Below are positions 34,124 through 45,691 of a stretch of DNA of 64,000 nt, piece by piece. Positions within the stretch are counted from its first letter, which is position 1, and each line of letters opens with the position of its first letter. The notes beneath the pieces were generated by a model. The model worked only from the letters and a program-made list of their open reading frames with translations, was not told the origin of the DNA and ran no database searches. This stretch comes from Candidatus Dechloromonas phosphorivorans (lineage in GTDB: Bacteria; Pseudomonadota; Gammaproteobacteria; Burkholderiales; Rhodocyclaceae). The position numbers and the translations under genes were made by a program. Location of the stretch: assembly GCA_016714975.1 (NCBI GenBank), contig JADKBR010000019.1:1-64000 (forward strand), read 5' to 3'.

Positions 34124-35041
34124 TCAGTCGCGCAGCTCGCGACCCGTGAGCTTGATGAAGACGTCTTCGAGATTCGACGCGCGGTGGACGTAGCGCAGGC
34201 CGGGCGCCTCGGCAAGCCGAGCCAGCAGCGCGTGCGCGTCGGTGCAGTAGAAGAAGGCGGTTTCGCCGCTAGTCTCGACTCGTTCAGCGAGCTTGACATG
34301 CGCCGCCACGAATGCTGTCAGTTCGCCGCCGGCTTCATCGTAGGCTTCGACGACCTGCGGCTCGATGTGTTCAGCGATCAGCTGGCGCGGGCTGCCCCCG
34401 GCGATCTTGCGCCCGTGATCGATGATGATCAGCGCATCGCAAAGGCGCTCGGCCTCATCCATGAAATGCGTGGTCAAGATCAGCGTCTTGCCGCTTGCCT
34501 TGAGCTGCTTCAGGCGCTCCCAGATCAGGTGGCGGGCCTGCGGGTCGAGCCCGGTGGTCGGCTCGTCGAGAAAGATGATGTCGGGGTCGTTGACCAGCGC
34601 CCGGGCCAGCGTCAGGCGGCGCTTCATGCCGCCGGAAAGGGTCGCGATGCGGGCGTCGGCCTTGCTGCCGAGACCGGCGAATTCGAGCAGATCAGGAATG
34701 CGCGCCCTGACCTCGTCGTCGCCAAGCCCGAAGTAGCGGCCGAAGACGAGCAGGTTTTCACTGGCGGTGAAATCCGGGTCGAGGTTGTCGAACTGCGGCA
34801 CGACACCGACCCTGGCCCGCGCTTTCCGCGCCTCGGCGGGAATGACGCAGCCGTTCAGGTTGATGTCGCCGCTGTCGGGAGCGGTCAGCCCGAGACAGAG
34901 GCGCAGGGTTGTCGTCTTGCCGGCGCCGTTCGGCCCGAGCAGCCCGAAGCAGCGTCCGCGCTCGACGCGGAAGCTCAGGCCGGCGACGACCTCGGTCCCG
35001 GCATACGACTTGCGCAGGCCGGAAGCGGCTAGTGCCGCCAC
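34124..35041 (-). CDS. ABC transporter ATP-binding protein, NodI-like
   Basis: The 305-residue ATPase has Walker A (GLLGPNGAGKTTT), a Q-loop (VVPQFDNLDPDFT), the signature TLSGGMKRRLTLARALVNDP, Walker B (IIFLDEPTTGLD) and an H-loop (LTTHFMDEAERLCD). The C-terminal domain (ASNLEDVFIKLTGRELRD) is typical of the NodI/DRA family of exporters. It pairs with the NodJ-like permease. Its start lies 13 bases inside the preceding hydrolase gene, so the two are coupled. Confidence 0.9.
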   Translation of the reverse strand: MAALAASGLRKSYAGTEVVAGLSFRVERGRCFGLLGPNGAGKTTTLRLCLGLTAPDSGDINLNGCVIPAEARKARARVGVVPQFDNLDPDFTASENLLVFGRYFGLGDDEVRARIPDLLEFAGLGSKADARIATLSGGMKRRLTLARALVNDPDIIFLDEPTTGLDPQARHLIWERLKQLKASGKTLILTTHFMDEAERLCDALIIIDHGRKIAGGSPRQLIAEHIEPQVVEAYDEAGGELTAFVAAHVKLAERVETSGETAFFYCTDAHALLARLAEAPGLRYVHRASNLEDVFIKLTGRELRD

Positions 35042-35667
35042 GCGCGGGTGACGATGTCGCGGATCAGATGCAGGCGACGGTGAAAGAAGTGATCGGCGCC
35101 CGGAACGACAATGACCGGCAGGTCAAGCGGCCGCGCCCAGTCGAAGACATTTTCCAGCGGCACCGTCTCATCGGCCGAGCCGTGGATGACGATTGTGTCG
35201 TGCGGCACGGCCTCCGTTTCATAGTTGCGGGTGCCCTCGACGAAGCCGGCGGCGGTGCCAACCAGCACCAGGCGCTGCGCCGGGTGGCCGAGTTCGACCA
35301 GACGCCGGGCCAGACGCGTCTGGCAGAAGGCGCCGAACGAGAAGCCGGCAAGCGCTACCGGCAGGTTGCCGCAGCGGCACTTGGCGTCGTGCAGGACCGC
35401 CAGAAGATCCTCGGTTTCGCCATGGCCCTCGTCATGGACGCCCTCGGTGTCGCCGACACCGCGAAAATTCGGGCGGAAGGCCGCATAGCCGAGGCTGACG
35501 AAAGTTCGCGCCAGCGTATAGGCGACCTTGTTGGTGTTGGCGCCGCCGCCCATCGGGTGCGGGTGGGCGACCAGCGCGATGCCGCGCGGTGCGTCGGGAC
35601 GCTCCATGATGACGTCGATCTTGCCGGCGGGGCCGTCGATCAGAATCTTCTCTTCCGGTGCTCTCAT
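35029..35667 (-). CDS. alpha/beta hydrolase
   Basis: The 212-residue protein is a short alpha/beta hydrolase of the dienelactone hydrolase-like type. It shows VAHPHPMGGGANTNKVAYTLARTF (oxyanion loop region), FRPNFRGVGDTEG, the nucleophile elbow GFSFGAF, and IHGSADETVPLENVFDWA followed by GADHFFHRR with the acid and His residues. The substrate is unknown. The ATG overlaps the stop of the ferredoxin-like gene (ATGA), and the end overlaps the NodI-like gene. Confidence 0.88.
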   Translation of the reverse strand: MRAPEEKILIDGPAGKIDVIMERPDAPRGIALVAHPHPMGGGANTNKVAYTLARTFVSLGYAAFRPNFRGVGDTEGVHDEGHGETEDLLAVLHDAKCRCGNLPVALAGFSFGAFCQTRLARRLVELGHPAQRLVLVGTAAGFVEGTRNYETEAVPHDTIVIHGSADETVPLENVFDWARPLDLPVIVVPGADHFFHRRLHLIRDIVTRAWRH

Positions 35668-35972
35668 ATCTTCAGACGCTCCACGATCCGACCATTGACC
35701 AGATGCTCCTGGATAATTTCCTCGACGTCTTCCTTGTCGAGATAGGTGTACCAGACGGCTTCCGGATAGACGACCATGACCGGACCGTGATCGCAGCGAT
35801 CGAGGCAGCCGGCCCGGTTGATTCGCACCTTGCCGGGACCCTTCATCTTCAGTTCGGCGATGCGGTCCTTGGCATAGGTCTGCATTTCACTGGCGCCGCG
35901 TGCGTTGCAGCAGGTTTCCCCCGGCTCGCGCTGGTTGCAGCAGAAAAAAACGTGATGCTTGAAATGACTCAT
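35664..35972 (-). CDS. 2Fe-2S thioredoxin-like ferredoxin
   Basis: The 102-residue protein starts MSHFKHHVFFCCNQREPGETCC and contains RINRAGCLDRCDHGPVMVVYPEAVWYT. This is the four-Cys pattern of the thioredoxin-fold [2Fe-2S] ferredoxins related to Aquifex Fd and the NuoE C-terminal domain. It probably acts as a small electron carrier in the cytoplasm; the partner is unknown. The start at 35972 was preferred over 35978 because it follows a GGAGAT ribosome-binding site. Confidence 0.88.
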   Translation of the reverse strand: MSHFKHHVFFCCNQREPGETCCNARGASEMQTYAKDRIAELKMKGPGKVRINRAGCLDRCDHGPVMVVYPEAVWYTYLDKEDVEEIIQEHLVNGRIVERLKI

Positions 35973-36011
35973 CGGCAATCTCCTTGAGACGGCAATTATA
36001 GGCGGTCGGGT

Positions 36012-38717
<2,706 letters not shown>

Positions 38718-39732
38718 AACGTTGCGATCCAGCGCGTCAGTCCATTGAAGTTGAGAAAGTGGCCTTGCCGCCAAGCGGCCAATGCGGCGCCGGAGTAAGG
38801 ATTGGGCGGGGCGAGGTTGACCAGCATTGCCCCGGCCAGCAGCGCCAGCGCCGCCAGCAGCAACCGTGCGGTAGCCGGCAGGGCGATGGCGATCGCCAGG
38901 CCGGTGCCGGCGAGAAGCAGGCCGATTTTCGCCCCCGGTGTGAGCCAGGCGAAGGCTTCATCCGGACTGACCAGAATCGCCGCAGCGACCGTACGCACGA
39001 TCAGACCGAAAAGGATGAACAGCGGAACGGCGACATACGCCAGCGCCTTCCGGGCGCACAGTACGCGGACGATCAGTCCGACGGCCAGCGCGTTGAATGC
39101 GGTGATGCTCGCCTCGATCAGTACGAAGCTGTCGGCTGCGAAGGGAACAGCCCCGCCCAGCCCAAGAATCTGGCGAAGGTCGCCGGCGCCGAAAAGCAGA
39201 ATTTCCGGTGACAGCGGGATCAGCAGCCAGAGCCCGAGCAGGGTCAGGCCGAGTTCGGCATGCGGGATCGGTGCGATCAGGCGCCTCTGCCATGCCGCGA
39301 AGCGAACGAAGACGCGCGGCCCGACCACCTGCGCCCAGATCGCGCCGAGCAGGCTGCCGAGTGAATTGCAGGCGAGATCGACGTTCGATGGAACACGCGA
39401 GGGCAGCCACGTCTGCAAGGCCTCGAGTAACAGGCTGACCGTCGCCGAGAGGAGCAAAGCGAGGACCGGGGCGGTGAAGCGACCCGGCACTCCCCGCAAG
39501 GCGAGCGTCAGGAGGAAGCCCAGAGGCATGTAGACCATGACATTGGCGGCGAGATCGAATGTCGTCCAGTAGCGCGGCCAGGCACCTTCGAGGAAAGCGA
39601 ATGGCGAGGCCCCGGTGTCGCGCCAGCCGGAAAACGGATGCAGGCTGCCGTAGATGACCAGGCCGAGCCAGGCCAGCGCAAGGTAACGGGCGAGAAGAGC
39701 CGGGCTGCGGGTGTCCATGGCCCGATTGTATG

Positions 39733-41229
39733 TCAGTGGCGGTGCGGCTGATCCGCAGCATGGTGGGTCTCGGCAGCCACCCGGTGATGGAGGGCGGCGT
39801 GAATATCTTTGAGTGGGGTCGGGCGCCCAACCCATTGCGGCAGCAGCGAGCCGACGATCATGCCGAGCAAGCTGATCGCCAATCCGATCAGCTGCGGCGG
39901 CACCAGACTCGCCTCGCCGATCAGCAATTCGACCAGGATCCAGGCGCTGAGGCCGCCGAGTATCGCCGCCAGCGCGCCCTGCGTGGTGGCCCGTTTCCAG
40001 AACGCACCGAAAAACAGCGGCACGAAGGCACCGGCCAGCGTTACCTTGTAGGCGTTCTCGACCATCCTGAAGATGCTGGCGCTGGAATACAGCGCGAAGC
40101 CGAGGACAATGAGGGTGAACACGACGATGGCGACGCGCATGACGCGCAGGAACTGGTGGTCGCCCATGCCGGGGAAGAAGCCGCGCACGATGTTCTCCGA
40201 AAACGCCACTGAAGGCGCCAGCAGCGTCGCCGACGAGCAACTCATGACCGCCGACAGCACGGCACCAAAGAACACGGCCTGGGCGATGAGCGGGGTGTGG
40301 TGCATGACCAGCGTCGGCAATACCAGTTGCGAATCGGTTTCGAGCAGGCCGGTGAACAGTTCGGGGTCGATCAAGGTCGCCGAATAGGCGATGAACATCG
40401 GCACGAAGGTGAAGCAGAAGTAGATCGAGCCGCCGAGGATCGAGCCCCAAATGGCGATGGTCGCGGTCTTGGCCGAGGTGATCCGCTGGAAGACGTCCTG
40501 CTGCGGAATCGAGCCGAGCATCATGGTGATCCAGGCGCTGAGGAAGGTCAGCCACTGCCAGGGGTCGGGCGGTGGGAAGAAATCGAGCTTCCCCGCGGTC
40601 GACGCGTGATTGATGACCAATTCCACCCCGCCGGTCAGACCGGAAACGAGGTAGCCGATGTACAGCATGCCGCCCATGATGACGCCCATCTGGACGAAAT
40701 CGAGGATGGCGACGGAGAGCATGCCGCCGAAAGTGGTGTAGGTCAGGACGATTGCGGCGCCGAGGATCATCCCGGCGGTCTGGCTGACGAAGCCGTCGGT
40801 GACGACGTTGAAGACGAGGCCGAGCGCCTTGATCTGCGCCGAGACCCAGCCGAGGTAGGAGGCGACGATGCACAGGGTGGTCAGGACCTCGACCGTGCGG
40901 TTGTAGCGCATCCGGAAATAATCGCCGAGGGTCAGGATATTCAGCTTGTACAGCTTCCTGGCGAAGAAGAAGCCGGCGATGATCAGGCACAGCGACGAGC
41001 CGAAGGGATCGGCGACGACGCCGCGCAGGCCGTCCTTGACGAAGGTGGCGGAAACGCCGAACACCGCCTCCGCCCCGAACCACGTCGCGAACACGGTGGC
41101 GGTGACGACCGGCAGCGGCAGGTGACGGCCGGCGACCGCGAAATCCTTGGCGGTGTGCACGCGGGTGGCCACATAGAGGCCGATACCGATGGACAGCATC
41201 AGGTAGAGGACGACGAACCAGATCAGCAT
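39733..41229 (-). CDS. sodium:solute symporter
   Basis: This SSS-family symporter of about 498 residues has 13 or so predicted helices. Signature segments are FAVAGRHLPLPVVTATVFATWFGAEAVFG, LTYTTFGGMLSVAILDFVQMGVIMGG (the Na+-binding region), GSIPQQDVFQRITSAKT and SAVMSCSSATLLAPSVAFSENI. It most resembles the Na+/proline-type group, but the substrate cannot be fixed. The start at 41229 (MLIWFVVLYLMLS) puts the first helix at the N-terminus; a TTG codon at 41268 is a less likely alternative. It is divergent from recA. Confidence 0.9.
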   Translation of the reverse strand: MLIWFVVLYLMLSIGIGLYVATRVHTAKDFAVAGRHLPLPVVTATVFATWFGAEAVFGVSATFVKDGLRGVVADPFGSSLCLIIAGFFFARKLYKLNILTLGDYFRMRYNRTVEVLTTLCIVASYLGWVSAQIKALGLVFNVVTDGFVSQTAGMILGAAIVLTYTTFGGMLSVAILDFVQMGVIMGGMLYIGYLVSGLTGGVELVINHASTAGKLDFFPPPDPWQWLTFLSAWITMMLGSIPQQDVFQRITSAKTATIAIWGSILGGSIYFCFTFVPMFIAYSATLIDPELFTGLLETDSQLVLPTLVMHHTPLIAQAVFFGAVLSAVMSCSSATLLAPSVAFSENIVRGFFPGMGDHQFLRVMRVAIVVFTLIVLGFALYSSASIFRMVENAYKVTLAGAFVPLFFGAFWKRATTQGALAAILGGLSAWILVELLIGEASLVPPQLIGLAISLLGMIVGSLLPQWVGRPTPLKDIHAALHHRVAAETHHAADQPHRH

Positions 41230-41372
41230 GCCGTGCAGCCGAAAGGCAAGGTGTTGAAATTGCGCCAATTATAGTTTTGCCGAGCCGCCGTATGGTGGAT
41301 TGGCGCCCATGAAAGCGATCCGGCGTTGATCGAAACAAACAGATCGAGTCTTGCGGCAGAGCCAAGCAGCAC

Positions 41373-41415
41373 TTGCCAATGACGCCAATTAAATATACTG
41401 TATGTTTGAACAGTT
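41373..41415 (+). promoter_or_regulatory. recA promoter with LexA (SOS) box
   Basis: A LexA box CTGT-N8-ACAG lies at 41398-41413 (TACTGTATGTTTGAACAGTT with flanks). It overlaps a -10 element TATACT (41394-41399) that has a -35 TTGCCA (41373-41378) at 15-base spacing. Bound LexA would block this promoter. The recA start codon is about 190 bases downstream; the remainder of the 375-base recA upstream region has no other feature I can support. Confidence 0.85.
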
Positions 41416-41604
41416 AGTCGCATCACGCCTTTCCCAGCGCGACCTCTTGATCGATTGAAACACGTTAAGGTACGTCTCGGGCCTGGGTTTGGCAGATCTA
41501 ACTGGGGTATCAGGCAGCAAGACTGCTTGGAGTCGTGTCTTGAGCAATTTCTATTCCAACATTGGCCCCTGTGCCATAATTCCAACAACTACCGAGGTAT
41601 CGCA

Positions 41605-42633
41605 ATGGACGACAACAAGGCAAAGGCGCTCGCAGCGGCCCTGCAGCAGATTGAAAAGCAGTTCGGCAAGGGTTCCATCATGAAGATGGGCGACGCCGAG
41701 ATCGACGAAGCCATTCAAGTGGTGTCCACCGGTTCGCTGGGCCTGGACATCGCGCTAGGCGTTGGTGGCTTACCTCGCGGTCGGGTTGTGGAGGTCTATG
41801 GCCCGGAGTCCTCGGGAAAGACAACACTTTGTCTGCAGGTTATTGCGGAGATGCAGAAACTGGGCGGCGTCGCCGCCTTTATTGATGCCGAGCATGCCCT
41901 TGACCCTCAGTATGCGCAAAAGCTGGGAGTGAATGTCGGCGACTTGCTGATCTCCCAGCCCGATACTGGTGAGCAGGCGCTGGAGATCGCCGACATGCTG
42001 GTGCGTTCCGGCTCGGTTGATATCATCGTCATCGACTCCGTTGCCGCCCTCACGCCGCGTGCTGAAATCGAAGGGGAAATGGGGGACCAGATGGTCGGCC
42101 TGCACGCGCGCCTGATGAGCCAAGCGCTGCGCAAGCTGACTGCCAATATCAAGAAGACCAACACGCTTGTTGTCTTCATCAACCAGATCCGTATGAAGAT
42201 CGGCGTCATGTTCGGCTCGCCGGAAACCACTACCGGCGGTAACGCGTTGAAGTTCTATGCCTCGGTCCGCCTCGATATCCGCCGCATCGGCGCAATCAAG
42301 CGGGGTGACGAAGTGATTGGCAGCGAGACCAAGGTCAAGGTTGTCAAGAACAAAGTGGCACCGCCTTTCCGCGAGGCGATCTTCGACATTCTCTACGGTG
42401 AGGGTATTTCGAGACAAGGTGAAATTGTCGAAATGGGTGTCGCGCACAAGTTGGTCGACAAGTCCGGCGCCTGGTACGCTTACAAAGGTGAGAAGATCGG
42501 TCAGGGAAAGGACAACGCACGCGAATTTCTGCGCAGCCATCGAGAGGTCGCCCAGGAAATCGAGGCACGCATCCGTGAAGCCGCCAGCAGCACAGTGATC
42601 AAGCCCACCAAATCGGCCCCGGCCAATGCCTGA
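41605..42633 (+). CDS. recA: recombinase RecA
   Basis: RecA drives homologous recombination and triggers the SOS response by stimulating LexA self-cleavage. The 342-residue protein is full length and shows MDDNKAKALAAALQQIEKQFGKGSIMKMGD at the start. It has the Walker A GPESSGKTT, Walker B (IIVIDSVAALTPRAEIEGEMGD), the L2 loop (GVMFGSPETTTGGNALKFYASVR) and an acidic C-terminal region shorter than in E. coli. The start was set at 41605 by homology. A LexA box lies upstream and recX overlaps the end. Confidence 0.98.
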   Translation: MDDNKAKALAAALQQIEKQFGKGSIMKMGDAEIDEAIQVVSTGSLGLDIALGVGGLPRGRVVEVYGPESSGKTTLCLQVIAEMQKLGGVAAFIDAEHALDPQYAQKLGVNVGDLLISQPDTGEQALEIADMLVRSGSVDIIVIDSVAALTPRAEIEGEMGDQMVGLHARLMSQALRKLTANIKKTNTLVVFINQIRMKIGVMFGSPETTTGGNALKFYASVRLDIRRIGAIKRGDEVIGSETKVKVVKNKVAPPFREAIFDILYGEGISRQGEIVEMGVAHKLVDKSGAWYAYKGEKIGQGKDNAREFLRSHREVAQEIEARIREAASSTVIKPTKSAPANA

Positions 42634-43069
42634 CTACAGCCAGGCGCTGCGGGTTGCCGCGTTGCGGCTGCTGACCCGGCGAGATCATAGCCGGGCGGAG
42701 CTCAGGACGAAACTCGCCGCCGGTGCTGAATCGGACGAGCAACTGGACTCGGTTCTCGACGTCCTGCAGGCCGAATGCCTGCTTTCGGATCGGCGCTACG
42801 CCCGCGCCCGCGTTGTGGCGCGTGCCGGACGCTTTGGTGATGCGCGTCTGAAGCAGGAGTTGAGGCAGCATGGAGTCGGTGACGATGATATAGCTGCTGC
42901 TCTGCCCGAAGGTGGGGATGAAGTGCTCCGTTGCCGGGCGGTCTGGGAGAGAAAATTTCGTGAGCTTCCGCAAGAACTGGAAGAGAGAGCAAGGCAGATG
43001 CGTTTCCTGCAGTATCGCGGCTTTTCCGGTGAGGCAATTCGCAGTGTCATGCGCGGTAATGCCGGATGA
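42626..43069 (+). CDS. recX: regulatory protein RecX
   Basis: RecX inhibits RecA filament growth. The 147-residue protein has the family pattern ALRLLTRRDHSRAELRTKLAAG near the N-terminus, LQAECLLSDRRYARARVVARAGRFGDARLKQELRQHGV in the middle and a helical C-terminus. The ATG overlaps the last codons of recA, so SOS induction would raise both proteins together. The next gene, lptB, overlaps the recX stop by 4 bases. Confidence 0.93.
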   Translation: MPDYSQALRVAALRLLTRRDHSRAELRTKLAAGAESDEQLDSVLDVLQAECLLSDRRYARARVVARAGRFGDARLKQELRQHGVGDDDIAAALPEGGDEVLRCRAVWERKFRELPQELEERARQMRFLQYRGFSGEAIRSVMRGNAG

Positions 43070-43803
43070 GCAATTCCGGGGGCTCAAGACTGCTAGCCAA
43101 CAACCTGCGCAAGAAATACAAGGCGCGCACTGTGGTCGAGGATGTTTCGTTCGAAGTAAAGAGCGGCGAAGTGGTCGGCCTGCTCGGTCCCAACGGCGCG
43201 GGGAAGACGACCTGTTTCTACATGATCGTCGGTCTCGCCCCCGCTGACGGCGGCGAGGTCTATATTGACGACGTCAGGCTGACCCACTTGCCGATGCACA
43301 GCCGTGCCCGCCAGGGTCTTTCCTATCTGCCGCAGGAGGCTTCGGTTTTCCGCAAGCTGAGTGTCGAGGAGAACATCCGCGCGGTGCTGGAGTTGCTGGA
43401 TATTCCCGAAGCTGAGCTCAATGATCGTCAGGAAGGCCTGCTTGAAGAACTGAATATTGGCCATGTTCGACACATCAATGCCGCTGCGCTCTCTGGTGGC
43501 GAGCGGCGCCGGGTTGAAATCGCGCGTGCGCTGGCAACCAATCCGCGCTTCATCCTGCTCGACGAACCATTTGCCGGGGTTGACCCGATTGCCGTGCTGG
43601 AAATCCAGAAAATTGTCCGTTTTCTCAAGGAACGTGGGATAGGTGTGCTGATTACTGACCACAATGTGCGGGAAACGCTGGGGATCTGTGACCACGCCTA
43701 CATCATCAATGCTGGGCGCGTGCTTGCCGCTGGACGCCCAGAGGAAATCGTTGGGAATGAAAGTGTGCGCAAGGTTTATCTGGGCGAGCACTTCAAGCTC
43801 TGA
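43066..43803 (+). CDS. lptB: LPS export ABC transporter ATP-binding protein LptB
   Basis: LptB powers the Lpt bridge that moves lipopolysaccharide from the inner to the outer membrane. At 245 residues it is normal length. It has Walker A (GLLGPNGAGKTTCFYMIVG), the LptB-specific SYLPQEASVFRKLSVEENI, the signature LSGGERRRVEIARALATNP, Walker B (FILLDEPFAGVDPIAV) and the H-loop (LITDHNVRETL). The start overlaps recX. lptA and lptC, which usually precede lptB, are not next to it here; recA-recX takes their place. Confidence 0.95.
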   Translation: MSNSGGSRLLANNLRKKYKARTVVEDVSFEVKSGEVVGLLGPNGAGKTTCFYMIVGLAPADGGEVYIDDVRLTHLPMHSRARQGLSYLPQEASVFRKLSVEENIRAVLELLDIPEAELNDRQEGLLEELNIGHVRHINAAALSGGERRRVEIARALATNPRFILLDEPFAGVDPIAVLEIQKIVRFLKERGIGVLITDHNVRETLGICDHAYIINAGRVLAAGRPEEIVGNESVRKVYLGEHFKL

Positions 43804-43831
43804 ATTCTGAACCCGGTATCAGACCCAATTG

Positions 43832-45301
43832 ATGAAACCCTCTCTCCAGCTAAGACTCTCCCAGAATCTGGCGCTAACGCCCCAGTTGCAACAGTCGATC
43901 AAGCTTCTGCAGCTATCGACGGTCGAGATGCAGCAGGAGATCGAAAACTACCTCCAAGAAAACCCAATGCTGGAGCGCGATGACGATGGCGCCTTCGAGT
44001 CGTTTTCCTCTGCCCAACAGTTTGACGCCCCGCGTAGCGATGCGGTCGAACGTTCCGATCATGAAGAACGCGAAGAGCGCGATCTGCGCGATGACCGGGA
44101 ACATGCAATTCCCACAGCACCGTCCGACGTTGATGACGACCGCTGGGCGGCAGATGCCGGCACTTTCACCGGAGCCGGTCGCGATGAAGGCGATGAAGGC
44201 GATGACCAGGATATCCAAGGCAGTGCGCCCAGTCTTCGGGACCATTTGACTTGGCAAATGGGAGTGACACAGCTCAGCGAGCGCGACCGCATTCTGGTCA
44301 GGTTCCTCATTGAAGCGCTTGACGACGACGGTTACCTGGCCACACCGCTTGGCGAGCTCTGGGAGACCCTCCCGCCCGAGTACGAAATTGAGCTGGAAGA
44401 TCTGGAAATTGCGCTTTGCCACATTCAGAGCTTTGATCCCGTGGGCATCGGCGCCCGTAGTCCCCAGGAGTGCCTTGCGCTACAGCTCAAGGTGCTTCCG
44501 AAGTCACCCGACCAGCAACTGGCCCTGCTGATTGTCCAGAAGCATCTTGAACTGCTGGCTGCTCGCGATTTTGCGAAGATCAGGCGCCTTGCCGAATGCA
44601 CCGAGCAAGCGCTGAAGGATGCCCATGCGCTGATCGTCAGCCTTGATCCGCGACCGGGGTCGCGCTTCGCGCAGCTGGAGGCACGCTATGTCACTCCCGA
44701 TGTCATCGTCAGGAAGCTCAAGGGCCAATGGACGGCTTACATCAACCCGGATGCCTACCCACGGCTGCGTATCAATCGTCTGTACGCCGAGGTTTTGGGC
44801 AGGCAAAGGCGTGGTAACGGCGATCTGATGGGCCAACTGCAGGAAGCACGGTGGCTGATCAAGAACGTCCAGCAACGCTTTGAGACGATCCACCGTGTCA
44901 CGCAGGCGATAGTCGACCGCCAGCGGCAGTTTTTCGAACATGGCGAAGTGGCGATGCGTCCGCTGGTTCTGCGCGAGATTGCCGAAATCCTTGGTCTGCA
45001 CGAGTCGACCGTGTCACGGGTGACCAACCAGAAATACATGGCTACCCCGCGCGGCATCTTTGAACTCAAATATTTCTTTGGCAGTCATGTGTCCACTGAT
45101 ACTGGCGGTGCGTGTGCTGCCACGGCCATTCGCGCCCTGATCAGGCAGTTGATTGGGGCCGAGGATGGCAAAAAGCCCTTGTCGGATAGCCAGTTATCCG
45201 AAATACTGGGCCAGCAGGGCATTGTTGTGGCCCGCCGAACGGTGGCAAAATACCGCGAGGCGCTCAACATCCCGCCGGTCAATTTACGCAAGACCCTGTA
45301 G
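43832..45301 (+). CDS. rpoN: RNA polymerase sigma-54 factor
   Basis: RpoN directs RNA polymerase to -24/-12 promoters activated by enhancer-binding proteins. The 489-residue protein has the Gln/Leu-rich region I (SLQLRLSQNLALTPQLQQSIKLLQLSTVEMQQEIENYL) and an acidic region II (about residues 50-125). The core-binding and DNA-binding domains follow (RPLVLREIAEILGLHESTVSRVTNQKYM). The RpoN box is VARRTVAKYREALNIP. The ATG at 43832 is preferred to the TTG three bases before. The order lptB-rpoN-hpf-ptsN-hprK is conserved. Confidence 0.97.
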   Translation: MKPSLQLRLSQNLALTPQLQQSIKLLQLSTVEMQQEIENYLQENPMLERDDDGAFESFSSAQQFDAPRSDAVERSDHEEREERDLRDDREHAIPTAPSDVDDDRWAADAGTFTGAGRDEGDEGDDQDIQGSAPSLRDHLTWQMGVTQLSERDRILVRFLIEALDDDGYLATPLGELWETLPPEYEIELEDLEIALCHIQSFDPVGIGARSPQECLALQLKVLPKSPDQQLALLIVQKHLELLAARDFAKIRRLAECTEQALKDAHALIVSLDPRPGSRFAQLEARYVTPDVIVRKLKGQWTAYINPDAYPRLRINRLYAEVLGRQRRGNGDLMGQLQEARWLIKNVQQRFETIHRVTQAIVDRQRQFFEHGEVAMRPLVLREIAEILGLHESTVSRVTNQKYMATPRGIFELKYFFGSHVSTDTGGACAATAIRALIRQLIGAEDGKKPLSDSQLSEILGQQGIVVARRTVAKYREALNIPPVNLRKTL

Positions 45302-45315
45302 TGAGAGGAGAAGAA

Positions 45316-45639
45316 ATGAATTTGCAGATCGCTGGTCACCACATTGAAGTCACACCGGCGTTGCGCGGGTATGTGGAGAACAAGCTGGATCCCGTAATTC
45401 GGCATTTTGACAAGGTCACCGGCGTCAGCGTGATCCTGTCCGTCGAGAAGCTGAAACAGACAGCCGAAGTTACGGTGCACGTTCCGGGCAAAGACATGCA
45501 CGCTGAAGAAACCGGCGATGATCTCTATGCGGCAATTGATGCACTTTTCGACAAACTGGATCGCCAAGTCCAGAAATACAAGCAAAAAATTCAGGACCAC
45601 CATCGGGGCGACAAGCCAACGCAGCAGGTGGCTAGCTAA
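45316..45639 (+). CDS. hpf: ribosome hibernation promoting factor (sigma-54 modulation protein)
   Basis: The 107-residue short-form HPF binds the 30S subunit and promotes ribosome hibernation in stationary phase. It has the pattern MNLQIAGHHIEVTPALRGYVENKLDPVIRHFDKV, then EVTVHVPGKDMHAEETGDDLYAAIDALFDKLDRQVQKYK. The start ATG follows GAGAGGAGAAG. It is 14 bases after rpoN. A stem-loop separates it from ptsN. Confidence 0.95.
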   Translation: MNLQIAGHHIEVTPALRGYVENKLDPVIRHFDKVTGVSVILSVEKLKQTAEVTVHVPGKDMHAEETGDDLYAAIDALFDKLDRQVQKYKQKIQDHHRGDKPTQQVAS

Positions 45640-45648
45640 CTGTTCCAT

Positions 45649-45673
45649 GACCGCAGTGTGTTTCACTGCGGTC
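45649..45673 (+). other. perfect stem-loop between hpf and ptsN
   Basis: Ten-base arms GACCGCAGTG and CACTGCGGTC enclose the loop TGTTT, followed by TCTCCCTT. The stem is strong, but the following run is not pure T, so it may be a weak terminator, an RNA-processing site or a stabiliser of the hpf 3' end, allowing hpf to be expressed more than ptsN. Confidence 0.65.
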
Positions 45674-45691
45674 TCTCCCTTGGTGCTTTCC

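Noticed and set aside
39719..41365. Possible fusion of the VanZ-like protein with a 550-residue upstream extension
   Set aside because: The upstream part is the symporter gene read in a wrong frame; the VanZ-like protein has its own ATG at 39718.
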